This document shows positions 44,991-57,239 of a DNA stretch of 64,000 nucleotides, piece after piece. The notes below the pieces were generated by a model that was not told where the DNA came from, ran no database searches, and was given only the letters and a program-made list of their open reading frames with translations. Source of the stretch: Cryptomeria japonica (taxonomy: Eukaryota; Streptophyta; Pinopsida; Cupressales; Cupressaceae); contig NC_081414.1 in assembly GCF_030272615.1 (NCBI RefSeq), positions 782,416,119 to 782,480,118 on the forward strand, given 5' to 3'. The first letter of the stretch is position 1, and each line of letters opens with the position of its first letter. The position numbers were made by a program, and so were the translations under genes.

Positions 44991-46140
44991 AAGATCTGAA
45001 ACTACATCAAGAGCACAAATCCAATCGCAGAATAATCAAATTAAATCGAGAATTGTGGTTTGCATTTGTTTATCATTTTGTTCTCCATTTTAGTTTTACT
45101 ATTATAATCTTGAGGTTTGTGATATATTGTGTTTGTTTGATTAAATATCTTGCTTTTTAGTGCTTAGTATTTGCACACACATTTTTCATCACACAATTAG
45201 GCTCCTCAACTACATTTGTTCTAGGTAGTTTGTAAATTGAATAGAGCAACTTTATATTATCTTATTCATCTTTTTTTGTGATTATTTCCCCTAAATAAGA
45301 GGTATCTTTATTTTCTCATAGAGTTATATGAAGCACTTTATTGTTACTTGCAAAATCTATTTTCTCTTTTATTGATTTAACTATTCCATTGGTACTACCT
45401 CAAATTTCATTCTTAATTCTATGTCTTGAACATTGACTTCTATGTTTATCCAAGTTCCCATAGTTTGCATGATCCATAAGCTAAACTAATTTTATCAATG
45501 GGTAATGATTTATTTGGGTCTTCATTTCCCCAATGTTTTCTATGGTATCATGTTGATATATGCTACCGATTATATAATTATTTGTCTAAACATTTTATGA
45601 TTGATGTGTGATCTTATGAATAATGGCTTACTTTTTCAATCCCAAATTATTTGTGTTCAAATTTATCGTTGGGTGTTATTTTGTTTATTCCTATTTTTCC
45701 AAATACTTCCTCTTTTGAAACATAACCTGTTTATTTATTGTGCTATCAAGAAATTATTCTTTTTGTGTTTTCAACAATCCTATTATTTTGTTTTTAATCA
45801 AGCCAAAACTATTCTAACTCTTCTTTTTCATCATGTTCAATCTCTATGATGGTTTTATTCTTAGTTGTATTTGTCCCTTGACGACTAATTACTTATAGAG
45901 TTATTTTTCTTAATTTTTGTAAGTTTATTTAATTATTATTTAAATTTTTTTTTTGCTTATAATATTTTATATTAAATGCCCAACCCTACTTTTGACATAT
46001 TCTCACTCCTTGTCATGTATTTATCAATTTATTTAAATTTTTTTAATGCACAGATTGAATATAGTATTAATATTTAAAATGTTTACAAAATATAGTAAAC
46101 AAGGGCCAGACAAAGCAGAGAACTAGAGTCTGTCAAAAAA
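44991..46140. other. AT-rich DNA without a recognisable gene
   Basis: T-rich open frames (for example 45601-45849, Phe/Leu-rich) look like products of base composition. No motif, repeat boundary or homology noticed. Confidence 0.4.
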
Positions 46141-46158
46141 TATATTTGTAGAACTATT

Positions 46159-47100
46159 TCAATTGCTGGGATTGTTCTCCCATGTTTCCTCAACTACCAT
46201 GTTGGAATTTGCATCATTTTTGTTGCCTTGCACTTCAACCTTTCCATCATTTGGAGTCTGCATGATAATTAAAGAGTGGAGTTGCGGGTCTAAATGAACA
46301 AGCATCAACTTTGAATTCTTACGTGGCTTGTTCACTTTGAGAGAGTGTAGTTTATAAAACACATCAAAGAAATGGTTTTCCATAGGTTGGGTAAGCGGGT
46401 TATTGAACAATGCCATTTCATGATTAAAAAATCTCTAGTTATTAGCATCTAGCCATTTCTTAATTGCAACATACATTTTGACAAATGGAGGCTTTTTCCT
46501 TTGGTATTTTCAAGGGAATAGACCCCTAACCCATGCTTTACCCTCGTGTAGATCATAGTTTTGGATTTCATTATCTAAAATGTCTCCACTATAACGCTCA
46601 AGTTTAACAAATTATATTTCATAACCCATGCTTTACCATCGTGTAGATCATAGTTTTGGATTGCGTTATCTAAAATGTCTCCAATGTAACACTCAAGTTT
46701 AACAAATTAAAAGGCAATTTGTTCTAGGTGTACATAGGTTTGTAGAAGATCAAATAGTTGGATAGGAAAATAGACACCACCTGAGACAAAAAGAGACATA
46801 TTGGCATGGTAGCATCTAGTAGCTCCTCTGCTATATCACCCTCAGAGCCCTTTCCACCCTACCCTAGTCCTAGATGAAGATTTTTTTGCATATGGAGTGT
46901 TGTAAAAAGACCAAAGACTGAAAATTCCCACTTCCTAATGGGGATTCAGATCCTATAATTCTAGGGTGATATACCATTTGAACCATACAACCTTATGAAT
47001 TCTAGAACTATATTTTTGCTATGACAAAAAGAAAAATGGGGAAGGGGAAGAATAACTAGCATTAAATAGAGAAAAAATTCCTAAAGACCTAGTGGAGAGA
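46159..47100 (-). pseudogene. Unidentified coding relic
   Basis: The minus strand has an 86-codon piece (46159-46416: MALFNNPLTQPMENHFFDVF, ending EETWENNPSN). Upstream are readable pieces such as YFPIQLFDLLQTYVHLEQIA and QNYDLHDGKAWV in different frames. The family is not recognised. It lies downstream of a LINE-type RNase H on the same strand and may belong to the same relic. Confidence 0.35.
46528..46717. repeat. 95-bp tandem duplication
   Basis: 'aacccatgctttacc' to 'caagtttaacaaatta' occurs twice head to tail, at 46528 and 46623, with about ten differences. Confidence 0.85.
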
Positions 47101-47499
47101 TCTCAAGAATCCCACATTTGAGTAGTTGGCACATGTTTACATGTGAGAGATTTGATAGACATTTATGAATGTAGGTACTTGCATAAAAACTAAACAAATA
47201 CAATTGACACTAAACAACAATGTTGCACAAGCATTATTTCTCTAAGAGGGCTATTAGTGATGTCAACTTGTATGCAGATTGTCCTGAGCACTAATGATTT
47301 GGCATGAAAGCAAGAGATTGATTTATGCACCAATGCCATGTCTTCGAAGAAACTATTACATGGACCTGTAGATCAACAATTAATATGGAACCTATAGAGG
47401 GAAAAATGTTTACTTCAAGAACCAACAATTGTCTGTTTAAAATTTAAACATGAGATTATTTTTGGATCACAATTAGAAGGGGATTTTTTTGTTGTTCTC

Positions 47500-47945
47500 A
47501 CTAAAAACTTGGTCTTCTTTTTCCAATTGACATTTGACATTTGCTAGGAAATCAACCATCTAATTGGCATCTCTATAACAATGGAGGATGGAGTGATATT
47601 AAAACAAAGATGATTTTTGAGGCTTTGTGCAAAACTAATTTTAATTTTCTATATTGGACATTCTATCTTCTTTAGTGCTAAAATGATATTTAACGAGTCT
47701 CCTTTGATGATCAAATTTTTTATCTTCAAAGAGAACGCCAACTTGAGTCCTCCTACTGACACCATTTCTTTTACAATGTTATTTTTCCTAATTCGGATAC
47801 TTGAGACTACTATTAAAATAACGTAACCTATATTATTTCTCTAAAGACACTCAATACCAGAGATGCCCACATTTCCTTTAGATGCTCCATTGAAGTTAAG
47901 CTTAATAGAATCTGGAGTTACAGGAATCCATTTGACATCCTTTCT
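47500..47945 (-). pseudogene. RNase H domain relic of LINE type
   Basis: The minus strand reads VKWIPVTPDSIKLNFNGASK, then GISGIECL and a stop, NNIVKEMVSVGGLKLAFSL, and LIIKGDSLNIILALKKIECP, followed by a decayed end. This is the order of the plant RNase H (RVT_3) domain that ends many LINE polyproteins. The first catalytic Asp is Asn here (NFNGASKGN), and stops are present. A host RNase H-like gene is the alternative. Confidence 0.65.
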
Positions 47946-47949
47946 ATCA

Positions 47950-50830
47950 ATTTTCCTTGGCATATTTATCATTAAACTAGTTTTGAAAGGTAGAGTAACT
48001 GATTCCTAATATTTAAGGTCTAATTATCACCATACATCCATGGTCCATGTCCAAGATTATTCTATTGTACCCAAGCCATCATATTAGTATTTGTCACATC
48101 ATAGTATTGCATTGGAGATCATTGAGCTTCAACCATGGGTATTATATTAATCTTTTGATTATGTGTAGAATTTATTGTACTTCATGCATCTTTCTATAAA
48201 ATATGGAAAGTAATCTTGCACATAATGGTAGGTTTGTTTCTTTCCTTAGATCATGAAAAAAGAACCATTAGAAAGAATAATCAAATCCTTTGAGGACTCA
48301 AATTTATACACAACACTCAGATAAGCCTTTATGTTACAACAACCTTTAGGTTTACCTTCTAATTGACCAAATGTTTGTTTTAACCATGTACAAAAAAGAT
48401 CCAAGTTTTCGAGACTTAAAAAATTAGAAGTACAAACCATAGAGGTTTCTTGGATAACCTAGAAATATTTATATCCAAGGTAAGTGCATGGGGCATGGAC
48501 AACAATATGGTGCACTAACATCTTGTACAAATAGAAAACTAGGATTGCCACAAAGAAACATAAAATAGCCTGTATAAAATTTTAAATATCAAATGTTATA
48601 AAATATGATTACATGTTATACTAAGTGAATAAAATAATAGTAGTGAATACAAATAAATAATTAAAATGACAAACAAAGATTTAGATATCCCTATAAATAT
48701 AGAGAAAATTCATAGGCTTCTTCCAAGTAGCTCCTTTAATTACACATACATACCAAAGACCAAAGAAATATGTTAGGTATCTATATAAGAGTTTTCCTAA
48801 GTCAAAACCCCACTTTGGTGTTTCCACCTCCACAAAAAACCAAGACAAAGAAAATTCTTATAGACATTTTATGAAAAAATAAATAGATTAGTAAGACAAT
48901 ATGCTCAATAATTGCAAATAATTATCACTCCTCGAGCAATGAAGTTGGGTAGCCTATAATTGCAATGCAGAAGTGGCAATGGAGTCCACATGATGATAGT
49001 GGTCTCTTCATATGGTGACAAAAAATGTAGTAAGATAATATTGTAGCAATGAAGATGGTGGAAGAATATAATGTATATGGCCATGTGAGAGTCCTTGTGT
49101 GAGAGTGACAATGTTCTGAATGATAGAGTTCCATAATAGAGGCGTAGAATGTAAGAAAATACTAAATGAAGTTCAAAAAGATGATTTGGAGCTCAAGTGG
49201 AGATGTTCTAGCAAAGGAAAATGACTCCAAAGGTTGATGGAGATCGATAGAGGCATTAAACTATCATAGCGTGTAAAGTGTAATATCCCAACAACTTGCA
49301 TAGTCATGAACTTTTATTGGATGCTAGCACATGGCATGGGCATCTACATAATGCACATACACCTGAATAAAAAGTAAACCTAATAGTCAAGAAATCAAAC
49401 ATGTGGGGTGGTAAGTTATGCTTTGGACCAAGATTCAGATTAGAGATCATAAGTGTCTTAATTATAACTTGAGGGGAAATTGTATATGATGTGAAATTGC
49501 ATAGGATGTAATTTATGACTTTACACTTTCCAATGGAAGAAATGTTGTTCAATGTTTGTGGATCATCCATAACATCTAGTGTTAAGCATCTATCGATACT
49601 ATAAGAATCATTTTGATGGGAGGTTTCATAGTTTCTCTTATCTTATCAATTTTTGGAGGAAGAATTTTCTCACATGGAGTTCATTACTTCATAGTTTTAA
49701 AGGGGGTAACATGACCTTCTCTTCATTCTCTCTTATTGGGGGGCATGTTCTTGTACATTGTGAAAGTATTAGTCCATTGCATCTCATCATGAGTCCTTCC
49801 TTCAATGACTTCTCTTCTTTATACTTGTACATTTAATTTCATGCATCATTTCTCTTTTGGAGGAGTTTTGTTTTTCCTAGATTTTGCGCTTTATCTCCAC
49901 CTTATCAAAAAATTTATGCGAGTATCAAACATGGCCTACTAGGAGGACTCATAATATTGCATTATTACTCCCTAAGTTGCACTTAAGGAGGTGTTAGAGT
50001 AAATAGAGTCTAATGCACCTAGCTAGCTAATCACCTTACTAAGATTGACTTATTCACACCTAGCTTAAGTATACTTAGGCTATTTAATATTTTTGTCTCA
50101 TTTTATAGCATTGAGACATTTGTCCTCATCACTTGAGTCACCTCTTCTATACATCTCACATAATTTCTCACATACTTGTCAAGTGAGCTCACAATTATGC
50201 TTTCTTTGGATGGTTAGATATAGCTTCAGTCCTACCTCATCTACCTTTCCTATATATGCGAAACATCTATTTATTCTTCATATATTTTTCATCCATATTA
50301 TAGATTATCCTTTGTGTTTATCATTTCACTAGTGCAAGATCATTTTCATTCTTTTAGATTCCCGACTTACTCCAACATAAAATGCTATGACCATGTAGTT
50401 GGACAAAAATGCTTCATAACAAAGAATTGGATTGTGTATTCTCCATAGATAAGTTTGGAATATAATATTACAATTTTGTAATAAAAGAGGACTAGATTTT
50501 TGTTCCCTCTTTTTGTCATGTAATGAGTATTCCTTTATACATGTTTTTTTTTTTAAGGAATGACAATCAACAAAACTACATGTTCAAAAATATTTTATAA
50601 ATATAATTAGTTACAACATAATATTAACTTGAGCATCTTTAAGATTGCTCTCATACAAGTATTATTTAATCATACATTGAGTTTCATAATATGCTAGGAA
50701 CATTTATTTAGATCTGAATAGAAAAATATATGGAAGATGACAATTTGATACATTAGAATATTATGTAGTTGTTTAAATTATTCAAGAAGCAATGAATATC
50801 AACATTTGCATCTCTCATAACAGTGCATTC
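47950..50830. other. Gene-free upstream region of the receptor kinase
   Basis: On the minus strand 48246-48440 (KAYLSVVYKFESSKDLIILS) loosely resembles a LINE ORF1 segment, which would fit the adjacent RNase H relic. Otherwise only AT-rich DNA with short open frames is seen. Confidence 0.4.
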
Positions 50831-50852
50831 ATCAGAGAGTAAATAACCAAAG

Positions 50853-50972
50853 CCAGACGAGAATTTTTGTTTAATAAACTTCTAAAGTTTAGTTCTTACT
50901 AATACTAAACGAATAATTCGGCAAAAATGTCGGATGGAGGATGCCTAAGCAGCGCGTCCGTCTCTCGTCTGG
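50853..50972. repeat. Inverted repeat upstream of the kinase
   Basis: CCAGACGAGA (50853-50862) and TCTCGTCTGG (50963-50972) form a perfect 10-bp inverted repeat, 120 bp end to end. It could be a small MITE-like element or a promoter palindrome. No clean flanking duplication is seen. Confidence 0.55.
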
Positions 50973-51182
50973 CACAAAAGACTTCGCTTCCCCAATACAA
51001 GTTTACAAAAGACTTGACTTCCAGTCATCGTGACTAATGAAAAAGAGCCTGCGAATAGCGAAATAACGGAGTCTCTCCGAGCTGTCAAATTGTCTCTTTC
51101 ATTAGTCAAATTCCTGAATTCACTTACGCGGGCTTCGTGGCACCAACTTGGCCATCTCGTCCATTCTGTAGCATGTTTATTT

Positions 51183-51192
51183 TCTATTTAAA
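51183..51192 (+). promoter_or_regulatory. Candidate TATA box of the receptor kinase
   Basis: 'tctatttaaat' lies about 50 bases before the start codon. A W-box-like TTGACT is at 51014-51019, within a locally GC-richer region. Both are sequence matches only. Confidence 0.45.
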
Positions 51193-51237
51193 TTCGAAAA
51201 TATACCACAAACATAGGACGATCTACCCAATACTTCA

Positions 51238-53595
51238 ATGACGATGAAGTTTTTGGTCTTAGTAATTACTGTGAGTATTGCAGCGCATAATTCCAGTGCT
51301 GTAATTTTGGATCGTGAAGATATGCTTCGATTGGGCGATTCGCTCACTGGAAATCAGACCCTAATTTCGAAGAATGACACGTTTACATTGGGATTTTTTA
51401 GTCCCGAAGGAACAAATAATTTGTATATTGGCATCTGGTATACCCTAATCTCTCAAAAGGCCACAGTTTGGGTGGCTAACAGAGAAAATCCTGTCAGAAT
51501 CATGCCCGGCGTTCTGAGATTTTCGGAAGATGGTCATCTCAGATTGTTTGATGGAAAGGGCCAGTCGGTTTGGTCGACTGTTGATGGCCAGAAAGGATCA
51601 CGAGCTATGATAACGGACACTGGTAATTTCATTATGCTGGACGCCTACAATAAGTCTGCGATTGTTTGGGAGAGTTTCGCGCATCCGACAGATACATGGT
51701 TGCCTGGCATGATGATGTGGAAAGGCATGACGCTAACTTCCTGGAAGAGTTCTTCGGATCCTGCAAGTGGGCTCTTCTCTTTCCGAATGGACGTGTCTCC
51801 GGGAAAGACGCAGATGATGATGTTCTATAATAACACTGTTCCATATTGGTCCAGTGGAGAATGCTCTGGGAATTATTGTACTAAGGTTCCCGAATTGCAA
51901 GCTCAGAAGAAAATTCAAGTGTCGTGTGTGAGGCTTTCTCCTTCAAGAATATACATTCATTTTGGCATTAACCCGATAGATCATATCCTCACGGGGCGGT
52001 TTGTGTTAGATGTGAACGGCGAATCACAAGTTTACTTCTGGATGGATGATGGTAGATGGAGTCTGAGGTGGTCGACATACCGAGGTCAATGCAGTGACTA
52101 CGAAATCTGCGGGGCGTATGGACTTTGCAATGCGAATGATGTGTGTAGTTGTGTCCAGGGCTTCACGCCCAACAAGGACTCTCAAGGTTGGTGGTCAAGT
52201 GGCTGCTCTCGGCGAAGACCCCTGCAGTGCTCTGCCACAGAGGGCACAAACGACGAGTTCTTGGAAGCCAAGAACCAATACTTGTCCGAAAAAGAAGCCG
52301 TCATAATCAACAACGAGCCGACACAGCTAGGCTGCCAGACTGCTTGTCTCAACAATTGCTCCTGCACAGCCTTTGGTCTCGCTATTTCTGATCAACCTAT
52401 CTGTAGATTGTGGTTTGCCAATTTATTGGGAATGCGCGTTTCACCGGAGGGCCAGTCCGTCTTTATTAGGCTGGCTGCTTCTGAGTTGCGACACCCCACA
52501 TCGGAGCGAAGGAACAAAACCTCTGGACTTACTATTTTACTTTCGGCCGCCGCATCCTTTTTTGCTGTTTCAGCTCTCCTGTTAACAGCATTTATTCTGT
52601 GGAAACGTCGAAGACTGGTGAAGAAGAACGTGGAAGAGGAGGTGCCAATTTCACTCAAAAAGTTCAGTTACAGAGAGCTGCGAATTGCAACGCAGAATTT
52701 CAAGCATAAATTGGGTAGCGGAGCATTCGGCTCTGTGTTCAAAGGAACTCTGCCAGACAACACGATTGTTGCGGTTAAAAGATTAGAAGGTTCCACGCAA
52801 GTAGAAAAACAATTCCGTGCGGAAATAATCACCACTGGCAGAATACAGCATGTGAATTTGGTCAGGCTGTGGGGGTTCTGCGTAGAACATTCACGAAGGT
52901 TACTGGTGTATGCCTACATGCCCAACGGCTCCCTAAACTCCTTCCTCTTCTCCAAGTTGGAAGACGTGGAGAAGGTGTTGGACTGGAAGACCCGGTTTCA
53001 GATCGCACTGGGCACTGCACGAGGATTAGTTTATCTCCATGAAGAATGCAGGGATCGTATCATTCACTGCGATATTAAGCCAGAAAACATTCTCCTGGAC
53101 GGTGACTTTAGCCCAAAGCTGGGAGATTTTGGGCTAGCGAAGCTAGTAGGTAGAGATTTTAGCCGAGTACTGACGACCACACGAGGAACTCGTGGGTACG
53201 TGGCTCCCGAGTGGATCTCTGGCCTTCCTATCACTCCTAAAGCGGACGTATACAGTTTTGGCATGACGCTGTTGGAAATTATATCAGGCCGAAGAAATTT
53301 GGATTTAACAGTTGAGGGTAGTAGGTTCTACTTTCCTACCTGGGCTTCATCTCAAATTCAGAGGGGAAACATATTGGGCGTTGTGGATGCAAGGATAGCA
53401 AGTGAGGTAATTATTGAAGAGGTGAGAAGAGCCGCTGTGGTTGCTGGTCTATGCATTCAAGAGGATGAGAATCTGAGGCCAAGCATGACTGAAGTGGTAA
53501 AAATATTGGAAGGCACGATGGAGGCTTCTGTGGCACAAATTCCAAGGTCTTTACATGTCCTAGTAGGTCAGGTAAACAAAGAAGGAATGGCTTAA
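51238..53595 (+). CDS. G-type lectin S-receptor-like serine/threonine kinase
   Basis: An intact, intronless 785-residue plasma-membrane receptor kinase. Signal peptide at residues 1-22. Bulb-type lectin at about 28-150 (NQTLISKNDTFTLGFFSPEG, ATVWVANRENPV). S-locus glycoprotein region at 200-280. Cys-rich EGF-like part at 285-311 (CSDYEICGAYGLCNANDVC). PAN domain at about 340-412. Membrane helix at about 429-455, then a basic KRRRL stop. Kinase at about 488-760, with G-loop GSGAFGSVF (493-501), Lys 514, HCDIKPENILL (610-620), DFG (630-632) and APE (656-658). HCD in place of HRD marks a non-RD kinase, a group common among immune-type receptors. The layout resembles the Arabidopsis At2g19130 type. 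The ligand is unknown. Two N-terminal relics of the family lie at 9530 and 19440. Confidence 0.96.
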   Translation: MTMKFLVLVITVSIAAHNSSAVILDREDMLRLGDSLTGNQTLISKNDTFTLGFFSPEGTNNLYIGIWYTLISQKATVWVANRENPVRIMPGVLRFSEDGHLRLFDGKGQSVWSTVDGQKGSRAMITDTGNFIMLDAYNKSAIVWESFAHPTDTWLPGMMMWKGMTLTSWKSSSDPASGLFSFRMDVSPGKTQMMMFYNNTVPYWSSGECSGNYCTKVPELQAQKKIQVSCVRLSPSRIYIHFGINPIDHILTGRFVLDVNGESQVYFWMDDGRWSLRWSTYRGQCSDYEICGAYGLCNANDVCSCVQGFTPNKDSQGWWSSGCSRRRPLQCSATEGTNDEFLEAKNQYLSEKEAVIINNEPTQLGCQTACLNNCSCTAFGLAISDQPICRLWFANLLGMRVSPEGQSVFIRLAASELRHPTSERRNKTSGLTILLSAAASFFAVSALLLTAFILWKRRRLVKKNVEEEVPISLKKFSYRELRIATQNFKHKLGSGAFGSVFKGTLPDNTIVAVKRLEGSTQVEKQFRAEIITTGRIQHVNLVRLWGFCVEHSRRLLVYAYMPNGSLNSFLFSKLEDVEKVLDWKTRFQIALGTARGLVYLHEECRDRIIHCDIKPENILLDGDFSPKLGDFGLAKLVGRDFSRVLTTTRGTRGYVAPEWISGLPITPKADVYSFGMTLLEIISGRRNLDLTVEGSRFYFPTWASSQIQRGNILGVVDARIASEVIIEEVRRAAVVAGLCIQEDENLRPSMTEVVKILEGTMEASVAQIPRSLHVLVGQVNKEGMA

Positions 53596-53629
53596 ATCAC
53601 ACATTCTAAGCTTATATTTCTAGAATTAG

Positions 53630-53815
53630 AAGTGTTAAATACTCAGAGTTGACTGACATGTTTTAGGTTTAATATGCTGCTTAATGTATGTTGTCACACT
53701 AAGAATACACTTTTAAGCATAAAAGTGTTAAACACTCAGTGTTGACTAAAATCCTTTAGGCCTAATTTGTTGCTTAGTATGTGTGCTTTAAGGTTGTGAG
53801 CAATAGCTGCAATCA
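53630..53815. repeat. 93-bp tandem duplication after the kinase gene
   Basis: 'aagtgttaaa-actcag-gttgact' and 'tttaggtttaat' recur at 53630 and 53723 with scattered differences. It begins 35 bases after the stop codon, so it is probably in the 3' untranslated region. Confidence 0.8.
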
Positions 53816-54639
53816 ACATGTTTCCTACCAAGTGATATTGTACATAAAAAAGAGTAGCGAGTTGTGAATGAGAATTTGATAGATAGGGAGAGGATTCTCT
53901 ACAATGTATAAATAATTGTGAGGGTATCTTTTTATATTTTAAAATATTGATAATATATTTTGATTTTTGTTTGAATATTAAAGTATCAATAAATATTTTT
54001 AAAATATAAATCATGATTTATTCAACACATCATTTATATATTGGAATATGTACAGTTATTCATCATGTCATAAAAAAATTATAAACAATACTAGTCAAAA
54101 TTTAGTTTCATATAAGAATAAAGTGAATTTTATTTTTTGTTTTTTATTATATTAGTAGGGAAAGGGCTTTGATTCGTCACATAGGCAGTTCAACAAACAT
54201 ATCAATAAATAGTAATCGGCATCAACATAGCCAGGAGCACTAAACCCCTAACCTTCTAAATAGTAGCCCAAAATACAATAAAAAAATATCTTAGCTAAAT
54301 CAATAAGATACATATTTGCCCCATAATCACATAACATAGCTATCACTAAGAGTAACAGAGACATGTTAACAACATCATTTTAATTCTTAATTAATCGATA
54401 CCCATGAATTTTATCTATCACTAAGACTAAACTAATATAGATAGCCATAGTAGGCTAATAGGCAATAACATTTAAACTAGTATAGCAAAACACCAAATCA
54501 AAACTAGTCCTAGATAAGAGAATCATTAAAATGTACCAAGGAGTATAAGTATTAGACAAAATATCAAACATAAAGATCATATCAAGAAAAAAATGGCACA
54601 TAGCCAAACAAACCAACAAGAGCAACAAATACTAATTGT
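53816..54639. other. AT-rich downstream region
   Basis: No recognisable gene. Candidate polyadenylation-like A/T-rich motifs are frequent, but none can be chosen. Confidence 0.4.
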
Positions 54640-55440
54640 GACCACCAAGTAGGCCCCTATTCCTTGAAATCTTCTCTAGGAAGTCTTTTTAGTAATCATT
54701 GTCCAGGTCCTAGTCTGAATTGTTCTCCATCTATTGTTGAAATTTTCCTTCTTGCTTCTTGATCCTTCTCCTCGACTTCTTTAGCCTAAAATAAAGCCTA
54801 TGGCAACCTTCCTCATAATGTCATTAGTAATAACACAGAGTGCTAACCACCCTTCCCTGATGGGTCTTGCACTTTTAGAACTCTTCTACTCTTCAGTCAA
54901 GATCTTTCAGTCTAATCTGCATATTGATAATTTAGACCTTCAAGCTAGACACTCTGTCATTATCATTATCCTAAGAAAACTCTTGATTAGTGGCATCTAT
55001 GTTTTGTTTAACCTCATCACATTTTGGTGGAGACCACAATCTCAAATCCATTAAATTCACCCCTTCCTCAAACTCATTGTTTAAATTAGCATACTCTTCA
55101 TCTTCATCTTTAGACTTTTCACTAGAGATTTCATCCTCTGGGGCATACTCTTCATAAGTCATAGTGTCACTTATTTTCTCCTCTCTTTTTTTTATCTTTT
55201 CACTTAGAATCTTTTTCAATTACATGGGTTGATCAATGACCTTGAGGGCTATTACCTTGTATCCCTTGCTCCTTCTTAACATCCTCATCTCTTCCCGACT
55301 GAGACTCTTCTAGGTCAATAGTAATGCTCCTTTTAGGTGTCTTATTATCAGTTTTTCTAACTTTGGAAGTTCCTTACTTTATGATTAGGGATTTTCTTTT
55401 ATTACGTATGAATTTTAGCAATGCCACTTCTAGGGGTCTC
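54640..55440 (-). pseudogene. Charged coding relic of unknown family
   Basis: The minus strand reads RLRPLEVALLKFIRNKRKSL near 55430, then KTPKRSITIDLEESQSGRDE near 55330, then an 82-codon acidic piece at 54971-55219 (SDTMTYEEYAPEDEISSEKS, ending DLRLWSPPKCDEVKQN), and a coiled-coil-like VSSLKVQIINMQIRLKDLD. Frameshifts and stops join them. Not recognised. It resembles charged linker proteins carried by LTR elements rather than an enzyme. Confidence 0.45.
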
Positions 55441-57230
55441 AACCGTGCCTTTATTGGTTTTATATTTTTTTATTTAATTTATTATTAATAATTATTACAT
55501 ACTAAAATATTATGTAGCTTTCTTACTTTTAATATTTGATCTTATACAATCTTGTAACTCTTTTTGTTTAAAGACATGCAATATAATTGATATATATTAA
55601 TTAAATATTTGATTATTTATAATAAACACAACTATACAACTTATCATCATAAACCAAATGAAAAGGAAATATAATATACAACACCTAGTCTAAATATGTA
55701 AAACTATTAATTTTTTCTCTTCCAAGTAATGCATTTTGTAGATTTCCACTACCAAATATGAAAGAAGCTCACCATTTCATGAATAAATTATATTATAAAT
55801 TTCAAAATGAACTTATTTTCATTTAAATGTTAATATTAAAAGTTAGAGCCTCATGCATGCCCTCAAATTGGCAAATATATTATAACTTATAACATCATGA
55901 AATCACAAATTTACTATGGTAGATCTGGTAGTTCTAGGGTTCAATTTGAACACTCGTTATTATATTGGTAAGAGTGTATTTTACTACTTAATAATAATTT
56001 TGAATATCTTTGAGATCTCATAAAAATAAAATATCTAAATAATAGTAGACTATATAAATTTCAATTAGTTAGTTAATTTGTTTTCTTTTGTTTGAGAGAA
56101 TTTTTGGAAAGTTTAAGTGTGCAATGTCAATGGTTGTAGTAGCAAAAAATTTCTTTCTTGTGAGTCTTATTTACACTATATTATCTCTTTAAGGTACCCT
56201 CTTCTACACTTATGGACATTCTAAATATTTAATGTATAGAATCCTTTTACAATAATTTATGAGTTATTAAAAGTTATGATTATATATAGTACTACTTCAA
56301 TGAATCAGAGATGGAACTTTGTACATTAGTGAGCACTATCCCAACATTTAGCACTAATTATATGATGTAATTTCACTTATTTGAACCATATGTCTAAAAA
56401 CTATGATTCTTAATGAGCTCTAGAACATAGGCATTAATAGTTTAGTGGGATCTATTTAAATTTATGAAAGGTCTAGTAGGAAAAAATAATTGCCTATGTT
56501 TCACATAATAACTAAGAATTAATTTTTGTGTAAGGTCATTGGATGTGTTATTCCTATGTAATAGAAGTTAATCCGTAAGCCTTCAATATCGACAAGTCTT
56601 GTTCCACCCGATATCCTGATCCCTGATAGTTTTGTGTTGGTGGGACCCTCATAGATAACATATTGATCAGTTGCATATTAGGAGTTTTTTCTACACACAA
56701 TTTATTTATTTCGTTGGTCTTGAAAGATGTGACTGCCTGATGGTCCGATGGTAGTAGTTCCAAAGTTGGTGACTTGCATTGTGACATTCATCAAGTGCTT
56801 TTTCATACTGGACAATAAATAAGCTAATTAATAAAAGGCTTCGTGTCAAATCCTAAAGTAGTACAACAACCACTCAAACACAAGAATTAATCACTCCATG
56901 TTTTCATGTGTCTGTCAACCTTTCTCATTCCATTTACATTCGAGACTTTTGAAACATTGGGAGAGGTGCCGAGGAGAATACATAAAACTAGGTTAAAAAA
57001 TAGAAGTTCTCTTTGTTTAAAATTATTGAAATTTATAGTGTTCTTGTTGATAGGATAAGGGAGGCTTCCTAATTTAGCATTCATGTACTCCTACTTTCCC
57101 CATTTTTTCATCCCGTCCTATCCTAACTTGCGATTTCATCCTTTATTATAAACCCTAGCATTCCTACATTCAGCTTCAGTGGTGCCCAAACCCTCTTAGC
57201 CTATAGAAAATAAATTGGACTACATTAAAG
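55441..57230. other. AT-rich DNA, no gene recognised
   Basis: Short frames only. 56554-56787 on the minus strand (MSQCKSPTLELLPSDHQAVT) resembles nothing I know. A poly-T/A-rich block lies at 55460-55700. Confidence 0.4.
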
Positions 57231-57239
57231 ACCCATAAG

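Noticed and set aside
51014-51019. W-box TTGACT upstream of the kinase as evidence of WRKY control
   Set aside because: A six-base motif is expected often by chance, so it is mentioned only as a sequence match.
52094-52658. Frames of 61-88 codons overlapping the receptor kinase in other phases
   Set aside because: Shadows of the intact kinase gene with no independent support.
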